From: Clostridia bacterium
Lineage (GTDB): Bacteria > Bacillota > Clostridia > Christensenellales > Aristaeellaceae
Reading direction: 5' to 3'
Length of the DNA stretch: 60,745 nucleotides
Assembly (NCBI GenBank): GCA_017524725.1
Contig: JAFXUZ010000096.1
Location: 1-60,745, forward strand
Shown piece after piece: positions 33,749-43,645 of the stretch. The notes beneath the pieces are model-generated. The model did not search any database. It was given only the letters and a program-made list of their open reading frames with translations, and had not been told where the DNA came from. Within the stretch, counting starts at the first letter, position 1. Each line of letters opens with the position of its first letter. The translations under genes were made by a program, and so were the position numbers.

Positions 33749-35203
33749 ATGAAGTCCCATACCGCATTTGCAAAACGATTGCTTCCCGCCCTGCTTGTCC
33801 TGGCAATGCTCGTATCCGGTATAAGTCCCGGCGCCAAAGCTTCCGCCGAAGCGGAGATAGAGGCAAGCTACGAATCGGACGTCGCTACCCTGCACGTCGG
33901 CGATACCCACCAATGGAAGCCGTTTGCGGATCATCCCGAGCTTCAGGTCGCCTATCGGAGCAGCGATCCCGACGTGCTTGGCATAACCTCCGATGGGCTC
34001 ATAACCGCATTGGGGGAAGGCGAGGCGACTGTGACAGCGACCACCGCGAAAACAGGCGAATACGATCCGGCGGAACATGAATGTTTCATTGTTGTGTTTT
34101 CTTCCGCGGACGGCCTGTATGTGAGCGAAACGGCCTCTTATTTTTATTACCAGGGCGTAAAGTACCGGTCCGGAGTATTGCCTCCGGATGTTGAGCGTGA
34201 ACTGTGCCTGACCCAGGAGGATCTGAGGGTCTATCTGCAGGACTATCTGTATCCTTATCAGAATAAAATCCCGGACAGGACCGAGGCCGCGTTGACGGCG
34301 ATCATCAACTACGGCGCCGACTATTTCAGGCACAATTTCAAATTTGAAAGCGTCCCCGGGCTTGCGGAGGACGCCAAGGAAGACTGGATGCGCATGATGG
34401 CCACCCGAAGGGGCCTTTGTGTCTCGTGCTCCAGTATGCTCTGCTACCTGATGTACCTTGCCGGACTGCCGAGCATGATCGTAGAAACGCCAAATTCCGA
34501 GAACCGCGCCCATGACTGGAACCTGATCGAGCACGGCGGATATTACTACAACCTGGAAAACCACGTTTTTCTGCATTACCAGTACGACCGTTATGTCCTT
34601 CCGCCTTTTTCCAACGCGACAGCGGCCTACTTCCCGGGCAACATCTATGGCTGCTGGTATATGCACTATCCCGTCGCCGGAGGATCGTTCGGCCCCGATA
34701 AATCGGTGAGTTCCATGGGCAGGGACCTGTCGAATTCCTGCCCGATCCTCATTTGCGAGAAAAAGCCGAACGGTGAATATACCGCGCATTTTGAAACGAT
34801 CCGCAAAGATGATATTCCCGTCTGTCAAAACGGAACGCCGGTGACGCTGGAGGAAGTGATCTATCGAAGCATGGAAACAGGCGACGGCAGTGCAGCCGGG
34901 GGATACGGCGACCAGGCAAATGAGGAAGCAGTCCCGCTGTTCACCAAAGCCAACCACATGCTTTTCGGGGAAATTGTCGGGATGTTCAAAACACTGGTTT
35001 TGCCCGATTCAGTAACCTATATTGACGAACAGGCATTTTCGGACACCGACGCGGAATACGTGGTTTTTCCGGATACGGTAACCGGGATCGAGGCCGATGT
35101 ATTCGAAGGAAGCAAGGTCAGGATACTGTTTGGCAATACGGATGTTGTCCGGGAATACGCGGAAAAGTACGGTTTGAGCTACATCCAAACCGATCTGCCT
35201 TAA
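33749..35203 (+). CDS. Secreted Big_2/transglutaminase-like protein with LRR-type tail
   Basis: A 484-residue exported protein: signal peptide (~1-31), one Big_2 immunoglobulin-like domain (~40-115, LQVAYRSSDPDVLGITSDGLITALGEGEATVT), then a transglutaminase-like papain-fold region (~160-300). The latter has a candidate catalytic Cys in RRGLCVSCSSML and His in NRAHDWNLIEHGGYYYNLENHVF. The C-terminus is a short BspA-like repeat (LPDSVTYIDEQAFSDT, VTGIEADVFEGS, EYAEKYGLSYI). The same tail occurs in the 35.5 kb giant protein. A cell-surface role in crosslinking or peptide hydrolysis is inferred. Start at 33749 with GGAAGG. Confidence 0.85.
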   Translation: MKSHTAFAKRLLPALLVLAMLVSGISPGAKASAEAEIEASYESDVATLHVGDTHQWKPFADHPELQVAYRSSDPDVLGITSDGLITALGEGEATVTATTAKTGEYDPAEHECFIVVFSSADGLYVSETASYFYYQGVKYRSGVLPPDVERELCLTQEDLRVYLQDYLYPYQNKIPDRTEAALTAIINYGADYFRHNFKFESVPGLAEDAKEDWMRMMATRRGLCVSCSSMLCYLMYLAGLPSMIVETPNSENRAHDWNLIEHGGYYYNLENHVFLHYQYDRYVLPPFSNATAAYFPGNIYGCWYMHYPVAGGSFGPDKSVSSMGRDLSNSCPILICEKKPNGEYTAHFETIRKDDIPVCQNGTPVTLEEVIYRSMETGDGSAAGGYGDQANEEAVPLFTKANHMLFGEIVGMFKTLVLPDSVTYIDEQAFSDTDAEYVVFPDTVTGIEADVFEGSKVRILFGNTDVVREYAEKYGLSYIQTDLP

Positions 35204-35230
35204 CGACCGGGATTCCCGATCAAAAGTTGA

Positions 35231-35273
35231 AGCCCTGCGGGCATGGACTGTAACGCCCACGGGGCTTTTTTTT
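35231..35273 (+). terminator. Terminator after the transglutaminase-like gene
   Basis: A stem of about 12 bp (AGCCCTGCGGGC with GCCCACGGGGCT, one mismatch) followed by eight T. Confidence 0.85.
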
Positions 35274-35506
35274 GTTTCAAAGTGTTGAAAGGTTAAATAA
35301 TTACTGGATTCAGCATAAATCTTATGGTATTATAATGACAAATGATCCGGGCCGGACACGACCGCCGGCGCTTTATCGCACATGGGATCTCACCGACGAG
35401 CGAAGGCATAAATAATATGCCGGGGGAAAGGGTATCCGATAACGAAGATGAATCTGCGGGAATCCGTTCACCGCGATCCGGAGGCTCAGGAAAGGATGGC
35501 TGTTCA

Positions 35507-38500
35507 ATGAAACACAAGTACATTTTCGGTATTCTCATGCTGGCGGGGCTTCTGCTTTTGTGCATACCCGCGTACGCGACGCCCCCTGTCGTAAACGGGT
35601 ACTGCCTGCCCCTGGATAACTGGGGTGTTACATCCAATATGTATTATTCAACAAGTGCCACATGGGATTCCGCAAATAACAGGTACACTGTTTCCGGCGG
35701 TTGGCACGGAGGTACAGATCTGGAAGCCGCCTACGGCACGAATGTGTATGCCGTGACGAACGGAACAATCATACACGCCAACTGGGAAGGCGGGATGGGA
35801 GGAAGGACCCTCACGCTCCAGGGCGATGACGGATATTACTATTATTATGCTCATCTCAGCGAATGGATAGTAAAAAGCGGATGGGTGCCAGCCGGGACCC
35901 TGATCGCCAAAAGCGGAACCAGCACCCAATATTCAGACACGGGTATGGATCCGCATCTTCATATTCAGGTAGGTACAAAAAATGCCGCTGCATTGACAAG
36001 CGCATACCAGCGCTCGGTTTACAGCCGGTATACCGGAAAAACAGGAAAGTTATATTCACCGATCAACTCAAAAAATACGGATTTTCCTGCCTATATTGCC
36101 GGCCCGGGTTATGGCACTTACAATATCGACCCGGAGACTTTTTTCTACGAGAAAGGACTTACTTCCCGAACCACGTGGGGGGATGCAAAGCCGCTTCCCA
36201 CTCCCGAACCGTTTGTTTCATCGCCCCCTGTTTTTACGAATGTATGTTCGATTCCCGATATGACGATCACACAGGCAAGAACGGACGGCTTTGTAACTTC
36301 CGGAAACATTGACAGCAATTATCCCATAACCCGGGTCGAAGCCTATTTTGTCGTCGCTGATACCCAGGATGTCGCTAACCCTCCGGGTGTGCATTCTGTA
36401 AGCCCGAACAAATGCAATGTGGATATAAAAAATGATGTGGACAAGGTGATCTACTTTGCGCAGCCGGGCGTGGGAACATGGCAGCTGTATTTCAGGGCAA
36501 CAAACAGCTATAACGAAACAACCACCCATTGTACCAATACATTCAGGATCACGAACGATACATCCTCTTTCTCATTTAATGTAGGCGCAATTCCGAATAT
36601 GACGCTCAGCTACGTTAAAGCCAATGGATATTATACAAGCGGTACGATCACCTCCGCGTATCCGATCAAGAAAGTGGAAGGGTATTTTGTGGACGCCTCC
36701 ACCTACAACCAGGCGCCCCGGCCCGCGAAAGAGTCTGTAGCCCTGAACGGGAAAACGATAGACATAAGATCACAGGTGGACCAGATCCTGCATTTCCCGG
36801 AGCTCCAGCCGGGGACCTGGAGACTTGCGCTTAAGGCAACGGACTCGCAAAACGCGTCTGAGATCTATTATTCCGAGGCATTCACCATAACGGATGACGG
36901 ATGTGAATCCTATGGCTGCAGTACATCGGTTGCGGGCTGGTATCGGGTCACATCCGATGACGGTTTGTGGCTGAACAAATACCATGCCTATACCAATGAA
37001 CAGGATGACATAGGCATTCTGGTCATGCCGGCAAATGCGTATGTATGGGTTTCCAAAGGTTCGACCTCTTCCGCAACATATTATCACGCGAATTATAACG
37101 GAACGGAAGGCATCTGCTCGAGAAAATATCTGGAAAGACTGCCCAGCTATACCCTGACGTTTAACGACAACGGCGGAACGGGCGGCGCGGGAAGCGTAAC
37201 GGTGTGGGCAGGCATCAGCGATTATTACAATGTGCCCGTTCCCGAGCGTTACAATTATGATTTTCTCGGGTATTATACATCAGCGGACGGAGGGACCCAG
37301 GTCTATAACGCCAATGGGTATTGCACCAATGAGGGTTCCTACTGGAGCAGCAATACCTATGTCCATGGCAGCGGCGGAACGCTGTATGCCCACTGGAAGA
37401 TCAAGTTCATTTACGCGGAGTCTGTGACGCTGGATAAAACATCAATGGTCCTGACTCTGGGAGATACAGGCGCCCTCAGCGCAACAGTGCTCCCGACGAA
37501 CGCAACTAACCGGAATGTCAACTGGCGCAGTTCCAATACCCAGGTGGCGATCGTTGAGAATGGGTCCGTTGAAGCCGTAGGCTGCGGGAGCGCCACCGTC
37601 ACCGCGGAGACTCAGGACGGGACACAATTGATAGCGGAGTGCGCTGTCACCGTACAGCCGGTATATGTGGAAACCATTGAAATAACCTGTGAAGAAGATC
37701 TCCCGATGGTGGAATGCGGCCAATTCATTGCGCTGACAGCGAATGTGCTTCCGGGAAACGCAACGGATCCGAGCGTCAGCTGGGAGAGCGGCGACGAAAC
37801 TGTGGCAATTGTCTACCAGGACGGGCTGGTGAAGGGCATTTCCGTGGGAACGGCCGTGATCAGGGCTTTGGCAAGGGACGGAAGCGGCGTCTCAGGGCAG
37901 TTTACAGTAACGGTAACCCCTGTGGTGGATGAGTTCGGCTTTGATCAGTATTCCGTTACGCTGGCTTCAGAAGGCGTCGGTTCACGTTATCCTGTCAAAT
38001 ACCATATTGTACCCGCGGATAAGGCTTCCTCCATTGTGTGGTCCAGCAGCGTGCCGGAGGTTGCCGTTGTGGACGCAAACGGTGCAGTTACCGCAAAAAA
38101 CGCAGGCCGGACTGTGATCTCCGGGGAAATCCCCTACGGCCCCAGTGATTCATGCATTGTGTATGTTGATGATGATCTGAGCCTGGTGACACTCCCCGCG
38201 GATCTTGAATCCATAGAAGAAGAAGCCTTCAGCGGGATCAGCGCGGACAGGGTCGTCATCCGGGATGCCTGCACAAGCATCGGATCGAAAGCGTTTGCTG
38301 ACACAGGGATCAAATACATCCTTGTTCCCGGGACCGTGACCCGGATCGCGGCTGACGCGTTTGCCGGATCCGCGCAGATCTGCCTGGTATGCAGCTCGGG
38401 AAGCGCGGCAGAGAGCTTCGCGATCGAAAATGGAATATCCTATATTATCGACAATGACGCGGCATATGTAAGCGTACGCGCCGTCAGCATACCGGCCGCA

Positions 38501-40798
38501 CTGTCGCTGGAAATTGAAGACAGCGCAGCCCTGGACGCGGCCGTATATCCCACGAATGCTTCCAACCCGGCGCTTTTGTGGTCAAGCAGCAATGAAGATG
38601 TTGCGACGGTATCCGGTGAAGGGGTGGTGACGGGAATCAACCCCGGCAGCGCGATCATTACGGCGCTGGCAGCGGACGGCAGCGGCCATTCGGCCTCCTG
38701 CCAGGTGACCGTCACATTGCCGAATGTAACGGTAAGCAGCACTTCTAATGTTGCTTTCCAGACCGGAACGGAAGTGAGCGCGCAGCTGGAGGCGGTGATA
38801 ACCGTGTCAGGCGCAAGCGCCGGCAGTATACAGCAGGCGGGGATCCTCCTGTATGACGCCGACGGACAGAGGATCGGCCTGAGCATGGGCGAACCGTCCG
38901 GGGAAGGCGCCGGGCTTTCGTACTCCTGCAATACAAAAACAGACATGAACGCGGCCCTGGCGCCGCTTACGGATTACCGGTGGCGCTGCGCCGTGATAGT
39001 AAAGGGGATGGCGTTCTACAGTGACTATGAGACCTTTACCACTCCGGCGCTTCCGCCAAGGATCGTTCTGAACGAATCCAGTCTGTTCATAGAAGTCGGA
39101 GATACAATGACGCTGAATGCGGTCATCCTGAACACAGATGAAACGGAGGTGCGGTGGAGATCTTCCAATTCAGGCGTTGTAACTGTGCTTGACGGAGACA
39201 TTGTGGCAAAAGCCGCGGGCAAGGCGACCATTACGGTGATCCTCCTTTCGGACAGTTCGGTTACCGCCACATGTGAAGTGACCGTGACCGCAAAATCATC
39301 AAATAATCCAACATATACGCTTTCCCTGAGCGTGTCAGAGCTGACTCTGACACGCGGAGAAACAGAAAAGCTGGAGGCGGTGATCTCACCGCCTCCTCTT
39401 GCGTCAACGGTTCAATGGAGCACAAGCAATCCTGCGGCGGCCGTCGTGGACGGCAGTGGTACGGTTACGGCATTATCGGCGGGAAGCGCTGTCATTTGCG
39501 CCAGGGTCAATGAACTGGATCTGGAAGCATACTGCAGTGTTAACGTGGCCCCGCGAATGGTGGAATCGATAACACTCAGCGCCGATTCCCTGTCTCTCCA
39601 GGTCGGAAACACCTATCAATTGCAGGCCGAGGCGCTGCCGGTCAGCGCGGACGACCGGAGCGTTGTGTGGGCCAGCTCTCAGCCTGACATTGTTTCGGTC
39701 GAAAACGGATCGATCGTGGCCCTTGCCGCAGGGACGGCCGTCATCTCGGCTTCAGCCGCAGATGGGAGCGGCTGCTCAGGCGCCTGCGCCGTTGTTGTGT
39801 CAAACCCTCCTGAAGAGTGCGGATGCAGCGGCAAATATGCCGGGATATATACGGTCATAGAGGCGGGAGAAGCAGGCCTTGCCGTCAGCAGCGGTCACGG
39901 CCCGGCCGATTTGACGGGAAACACCGAATTGGGACGCATCCCGGAGGGGGCAGAAGTCTATGTATCGAGGGCATCCGGCCCTGCCAGAAAAAAAGGATAC
40001 TGGGCCCACGTGACATATGACGGGATCAGCGGTTACTGTCCCATGGCCAACCTTACCCCCCGGGTTGTTGAAAATGTTGTGGAAAACAAGCTGCAGGCAG
40101 TCATCAACAAAGCGAACGCGTGGGTGGATTTTACCTGGACTGCGCCGGTGGACATCCCTGTTTACAACAATATTTACCTGAGCCATGACGCTCCTGATCA
40201 GGTGGAATTCGCATATCAAAAGAAGCTGTGGTACCGTGCGGGCACAGTCATGCACGGCGTTCCCTATACGCTGGCGTCCGGGTGTAAATGCTCATTGGAT
40301 GCTTATTCCGGGCTCAGCGCCGCAAACAAGGGGGCGGAAGCCGAATTTACCTATCTAACATACCGTATGTGGGGGCCCAGATACGGAGGCGACTGCATGT
40401 GCCTGGTAAATGACGCCTTATGCGCCGGCGATCCGACGCTTCCACATAACGGAAATATACCGAACGGAGAATACCTGCATTTATACTGTTATCCCTCCTG
40501 GGACCAGCTTGCCCCCGGAGATATATTGATAACGGACTATCATTCAAGGATCGTTATCGCCGTGTCGGGGGAGAATGTGACCATTGTGGAAACGCGCGGC
40601 AACGTAAACGGGAAAGGCGCTGTAAACTGCACTGATCCGACACCCAGGGAGGCGGGGGGATGGTATGTCTGCGGGGTATGCGAATATTGCAGCGGGTCAA
40701 TGAAATGCGGCCCCGAAAGGCATACGGTCAGCAAAGCTTCCCTTCAGCAGGAAGGTTACACCGTTCTAAGGTATAAGATGCTTTACAGCGACAATTGA
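35507..40798 (+). CDS. Giant secreted wall hydrolase: M23 peptidase, seven Big_2 domains, C-terminal NlpC/P60-like domain
   Basis: A 1763-residue exported protein. A signal peptide (1-24) precedes an M23/LytM endopeptidase with a complete zinc site: His67 and Asp71 (HGGTD), His116 (YAHL), His150 and His152 (HLH). Two Ig-like units follow (SIPDMTITQARTDGFVTSG and IPNMTLSYVKANGYYTSG), then an SH3-like domain and a Listeria-Bacteroides-type repeat (YTLTFNDNGGTGG). After that come three Big_2 domains, a BspA leucine-rich segment, a fourth Big_2, an FN3-like unit, three more Big_2 and a second SH3-like domain. The C-terminal domain has Cys1630 (GGDCMCLVND) and His1679 (DYHSRIVIAV) as a probable papain-type pair. 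A TATAAT box at 35331-35336 lies ~170 bases upstream. A two-enzyme peptidoglycan hydrolase or surface scaffold is inferred. Confidence 0.85.
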   Translation: MKHKYIFGILMLAGLLLLCIPAYATPPVVNGYCLPLDNWGVTSNMYYSTSATWDSANNRYTVSGGWHGGTDLEAAYGTNVYAVTNGTIIHANWEGGMGGRTLTLQGDDGYYYYYAHLSEWIVKSGWVPAGTLIAKSGTSTQYSDTGMDPHLHIQVGTKNAAALTSAYQRSVYSRYTGKTGKLYSPINSKNTDFPAYIAGPGYGTYNIDPETFFYEKGLTSRTTWGDAKPLPTPEPFVSSPPVFTNVCSIPDMTITQARTDGFVTSGNIDSNYPITRVEAYFVVADTQDVANPPGVHSVSPNKCNVDIKNDVDKVIYFAQPGVGTWQLYFRATNSYNETTTHCTNTFRITNDTSSFSFNVGAIPNMTLSYVKANGYYTSGTITSAYPIKKVEGYFVDASTYNQAPRPAKESVALNGKTIDIRSQVDQILHFPELQPGTWRLALKATDSQNASEIYYSEAFTITDDGCESYGCSTSVAGWYRVTSDDGLWLNKYHAYTNEQDDIGILVMPANAYVWVSKGSTSSATYYHANYNGTEGICSRKYLERLPSYTLTFNDNGGTGGAGSVTVWAGISDYYNVPVPERYNYDFLGYYTSADGGTQVYNANGYCTNEGSYWSSNTYVHGSGGTLYAHWKIKFIYAESVTLDKTSMVLTLGDTGALSATVLPTNATNRNVNWRSSNTQVAIVENGSVEAVGCGSATVTAETQDGTQLIAECAVTVQPVYVETIEITCEEDLPMVECGQFIALTANVLPGNATDPSVSWESGDETVAIVYQDGLVKGISVGTAVIRALARDGSGVSGQFTVTVTPVVDEFGFDQYSVTLASEGVGSRYPVKYHIVPADKASSIVWSSSVPEVAVVDANGAVTAKNAGRTVISGEIPYGPSDSCIVYVDDDLSLVTLPADLESIEEEAFSGISADRVVIRDACTSIGSKAFADTGIKYILVPGTVTRIAADAFAGSAQICLVCSSGSAAESFAIENGISYIIDNDAAYVSVRAVSIPAALSLEIEDSAALDAAVYPTNASNPALLWSSSNEDVATVSGEGVVTGINPGSAIITALAADGSGHSASCQVTVTLPNVTVSSTSNVAFQTGTEVSAQLEAVITVSGASAGSIQQAGILLYDADGQRIGLSMGEPSGEGAGLSYSCNTKTDMNAALAPLTDYRWRCAVIVKGMAFYSDYETFTTPALPPRIVLNESSLFIEVGDTMTLNAVILNTDETEVRWRSSNSGVVTVLDGDIVAKAAGKATITVILLSDSSVTATCEVTVTAKSSNNPTYTLSLSVSELTLTRGETEKLEAVISPPPLASTVQWSTSNPAAAVVDGSGTVTALSAGSAVICARVNELDLEAYCSVNVAPRMVESITLSADSLSLQVGNTYQLQAEALPVSADDRSVVWASSQPDIVSVENGSIVALAAGTAVISASAADGSGCSGACAVVVSNPPEECGCSGKYAGIYTVIEAGEAGLAVSSGHGPADLTGNTELGRIPEGAEVYVSRASGPARKKGYWAHVTYDGISGYCPMANLTPRVVENVVENKLQAVINKANAWVDFTWTAPVDIPVYNNIYLSHDAPDQVEFAYQKKLWYRAGTVMHGVPYTLASGCKCSLDAYSGLSAANKGAEAEFTYLTYRMWGPRYGGDCMCLVNDALCAGDPTLPHNGNIPNGEYLHLYCYPSWDQLAPGDILITDYHSRIVIAVSGENVTIVETRGNVNGKGAVNCTDPTPREAGGWYVCGVCEYCSGSMKCGPERHTVSKASLQQEGYTVLRYKMLYSDN

Positions 40799-40965
40799 CA
40801 GGCATTGGATTCCGGGGCTTTGACGGGCTTTTCGGCAAGGCCGGGATAAGAGGCGCAGGTCTTTGAAAGCGCCGGCCGCCGACGGCACATCAGGCAGGAA
40901 CGGACGGAACAGACCCCGCGCCGGACCGCGGCGAAAAGCGCGACAGGTATGGACCCCAACGAAAC

Positions 40966-41009
40966 ATCAGGCCCCCGATCCGGTTTTATTGCCGGGTCGG
41001 GGGCCTGAT
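40966..41009. terminator. Long hairpin between convergent genes
   Basis: An 18-bp stem (starts ATCAGGCCCCCGA, one mismatch) with an 8-base loop, without a clear T-run. The rest of 40799-41050 holds no gene. Confidence 0.6.
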
Positions 41010-41050
41010 CATGATGGGGCTTTGACCTTGAGGGACTTCTAAAATAACCG

Positions 41051-42268
41051 TCAGCCTTTTTTCACGTCCATCATCACCGCAGTCAGCGCGCTTTTTTTGA
41101 AAGGCCAGTCATGCACCGTGCCGATATAATCCTTGCCGAGCAGGTCGAAAAAGTCGCCGCTGACGGAGATATCGGGCAGGCGTCCGACCAGACGGCCGTC
41201 CTCCATCAGGTAAGCCATCTGCACGGGCGCGGCGAAGTGTCCGTCGGGCGTCATATCGCCGCCGGAGGTGATGACCACGTATACGGCCTTGCCGGGCAAA
41301 AGCTCCTTCAGGGTACGGGCGGTCTCTTCCGGGCGGAAGCTGTGGAAGGCGACGGATGGGACGCCGTCATAGGGCGCTTCCGCGTTTCCGAGATTCTTAA
41401 GTCCGTATTCCCCGGCGGTCTTTTTGGTGGTCAGGAGCCCCGTCAGCACGCCGTTTTGAATGAGCACGGGACGGTCGTCCTTTGCGGTGCAGCCCTCGGC
41501 GTCAAAGAAGCAGGATCCGAAGGAGGTGGCCGCGTTCATGTCGTCGCAGAAGGTCAGCTTTTCATTGAACACCTTTTGCCCCAGCTTTCCGCTCAAAAGG
41601 GACGCGCCGGCGGCGTACAGGTCGCCCACGAAATGCTGAAGGAAGATCCCGAACAGGTTCTCGGGTGAGGTCGCCACGGGACAGCGGCCCGGCTCGATGT
41701 CCGCCGGCGTATAGAACGCGTCATACTGCTCCTTGAAATCAGCCAGGACCGCGTCCGGATCGAAACGCTCTCCCGCCCAGGTGAAGAAAGTGTCGCACAG
41801 GTTGCCGGAACCGCGGTTCTGCGCGACCAGCTCGATGGACAGGTGCCTGCCGGAGCTTAAGAGATGACGGCCCAGGCTGTTGCGGTATTCTGTCTTTTTG
41901 TATGCCAGGCTGATCTTGTTGGTAAACGCCATCTTCGGGCACTGCTCGCCCAGGCGCGCGAGGAAAGACCGCATGGTGGGTATCAGTTCCGAAACGGGGA
42001 TGATCTCGTCCTCGTGCAGCTCGATCCTTTCCTCCGCGCCTTCAAGTCTGCACGGGTAGGGGATGCCGAAGGAGAGGGCTTCCATGGCCTGCCGGGTCAG
42101 CGCCTCCTCGTCCGGTTCGCCAAGGCACCCGGCCACGCCGATGCAGCCGTTTTCATAAACGCGCACCGTGCCCAAAGTCCTTTCCACCTCGCGGAAGCTG
42201 TCGATCTGCCCCGCGGTGATGTTCAGCGTTACGGTATGCTGCGTTTCCCTGATGAATTCTTTTTCCAT
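41051..42268 (-). CDS. tldE: TldE/PmbA-family partner subunit of a TldD-type metallopeptidase
   Basis: A 405-residue TldE-like protein. It has the family fold without the HExxxH zinc motif, as expected for the non-catalytic partner. Recognisable parts are FTNKISLAYKKTEYRNSLG, SGSFGSCFFDAEG-like NAATSFGSCFFDAEG, LIQNGVLTGLLTTKKTAGEYG and the C-terminal PVQMAYLMEDGRLVGRLPDISVSGDFF. TldD and TldE together degrade unfolded peptides and remove leaders from microcin-type RiPPs. Start at 42268 with GGAGG six bases upstream; it is 11 bases after the TldD stop. Confidence 0.88.
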   Translation of the reverse strand: MEKEFIRETQHTVTLNITAGQIDSFREVERTLGTVRVYENGCIGVAGCLGEPDEEALTRQAMEALSFGIPYPCRLEGAEERIELHEDEIIPVSELIPTMRSFLARLGEQCPKMAFTNKISLAYKKTEYRNSLGRHLLSSGRHLSIELVAQNRGSGNLCDTFFTWAGERFDPDAVLADFKEQYDAFYTPADIEPGRCPVATSPENLFGIFLQHFVGDLYAAGASLLSGKLGQKVFNEKLTFCDDMNAATSFGSCFFDAEGCTAKDDRPVLIQNGVLTGLLTTKKTAGEYGLKNLGNAEAPYDGVPSVAFHSFRPEETARTLKELLPGKAVYVVITSGGDMTPDGHFAAPVQMAYLMEDGRLVGRLPDISVSGDFFDLLGKDYIGTVHDWPFKKSALTAVMMDVKKG

Positions 42269-42279
42269 TGTCATCCTCC

Positions 42280-43617
42280 TCACTGCACGTTCATGGACGA
42301 TACCCGCACATACGGTCCGCCGAAGCCCACCGGAAGGCCTGACTGCTCCATTTTGCCGCAGCCGCCCGTAACGAAGGACAGCATCTCCACGTCCTTCGTC
42401 AGGCCGTCGATCAGGCCGAGGGTCTCGAACACGGAGCCCGTGACGACGCTGATCTGCACAGGACGGCCGATCTTGCCGTCGACGATCTCATAGGACACGC
42501 TCGGCGCGAGGGTAAAGGTGCTCATGCCGCTGCCGTGGTTGATGGTTTTGATGAAATACCCCTTTTTGATCGGGGCGATCAGCTCATCAAAGTCCAGGTC
42601 CCCGCCCTCGATGTAGGTGGTGGTCATGCGGACGATGGGCTCGAAGGTGCAGTCGATTGCCCGTGCGTTGCCGGTCAGGCCTTCATCCAGCGCGGCGGCG
42701 GTCATGGCGCTGTGCAGCCGGCCAGCCAGCGCGCCGTTTTTGATCAGGTAGTTTTTGCGCGCCTTCGTGCCCTCGTCGTCATAGGGAACGTAGCCGCAGC
42801 CGGGAATGCTGCCGCACTCCGCGATGGACAGGATGGGCGAGCCGACGGTTTTGCCGATCTGCCATTCGTCCTTCATGGATTCGTCGGAGATCATGAAGTC
42901 CGCTTCGGACTTGTGCCCGAAGGATTCGTGCGCAAACACGCCCGCGGCCTGGGGCGAAAGGACCACCGGATATTTCCCGGCCTCCACCGGAACGGAGCGG
43001 CGCATGAAGTCCGCCTGCTCCTTCAGGCTTGCGCGCAGTTCGTCCCCGATGCCGGTCATCTCGTCAAAGCGCGTTCCGCCCTTCTGCCAGGAACCCTGGA
43101 ACTGCTTTTCCCCCTCCGCCATGCTGAAGCCGAAAGCAAGCCCGCAGGTCTGGTAATCGTATTCGATGTCGGCGCCCAGGCTGGACAGGAAGTGAAAGCG
43201 GCTGCTGCGGTCCAGGTACGTCCCCACAGGCAGGGTCACACAGGATTCTTCCGAAAGGATTGGCAGGAATCGGAGCAGAAGCGCCTGCTTGTCGGAAAGG
43301 GGGATATCCCGGACGGAGCAGTCCCCGAAGGACAAAAGGACGTCCCGGTTTTTTTCGAACCGGCGGACGATGGGATCCTCCGGGATAGCCGGGTTTTCCT
43401 CGGCGGCGGCGTAAAGCCCGTCCAATGTTTTCTGCAGGTGATCGACGTCCGTAACGGAAGCGTAGTACCACAGCTTTCCGTCGTACACGCGCAGGAAGGC
43501 CTGCTTTTCACTGCGGCTGCGCATTTCCTCCAGCTTTCCGGCCTTGTAGGAGATCACGGTCCGCCTCCGGTCCTCCACGCGGACGTCGGCATAATAGCCG
43601 TTTCTGAATTGGATCAT
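42280..43617 (-). CDS. tldD: TldD-family zinc metallopeptidase
   Basis: A 445-residue TldD, the catalytic subunit. The zinc motif is His230-Glu231-x3-His235 (HESFGH), and the second part has GCGYVPYDDEGTKARKNYLIKNGALAGRLHS and a C-terminal TGGCGKMEQSGLPVGFGGPY segment carrying the conserved Cys. Start at 43617 with AAAGGAG; the longer frame would run into the XRE gene. It lies between an XRE regulator and TldE in one transcript. The adjacent divergent radical-SAM peptide locus makes leader peptide processing a likely job (inference). Confidence 0.92.
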   Translation of the reverse strand: MIQFRNGYYADVRVEDRRRTVISYKAGKLEEMRSRSEKQAFLRVYDGKLWYYASVTDVDHLQKTLDGLYAAAEENPAIPEDPIVRRFEKNRDVLLSFGDCSVRDIPLSDKQALLLRFLPILSEESCVTLPVGTYLDRSSRFHFLSSLGADIEYDYQTCGLAFGFSMAEGEKQFQGSWQKGGTRFDEMTGIGDELRASLKEQADFMRRSVPVEAGKYPVVLSPQAAGVFAHESFGHKSEADFMISDESMKDEWQIGKTVGSPILSIAECGSIPGCGYVPYDDEGTKARKNYLIKNGALAGRLHSAMTAAALDEGLTGNARAIDCTFEPIVRMTTTYIEGGDLDFDELIAPIKKGYFIKTINHGSGMSTFTLAPSVSYEIVDGKIGRPVQISVVTGSVFETLGLIDGLTKDVEMLSFVTGGCGKMEQSGLPVGFGGPYVRVSSMNVQ

Positions 43618-43645
43618 GGGTTCGGCTCCTTTCAAAAAAAAAGAT

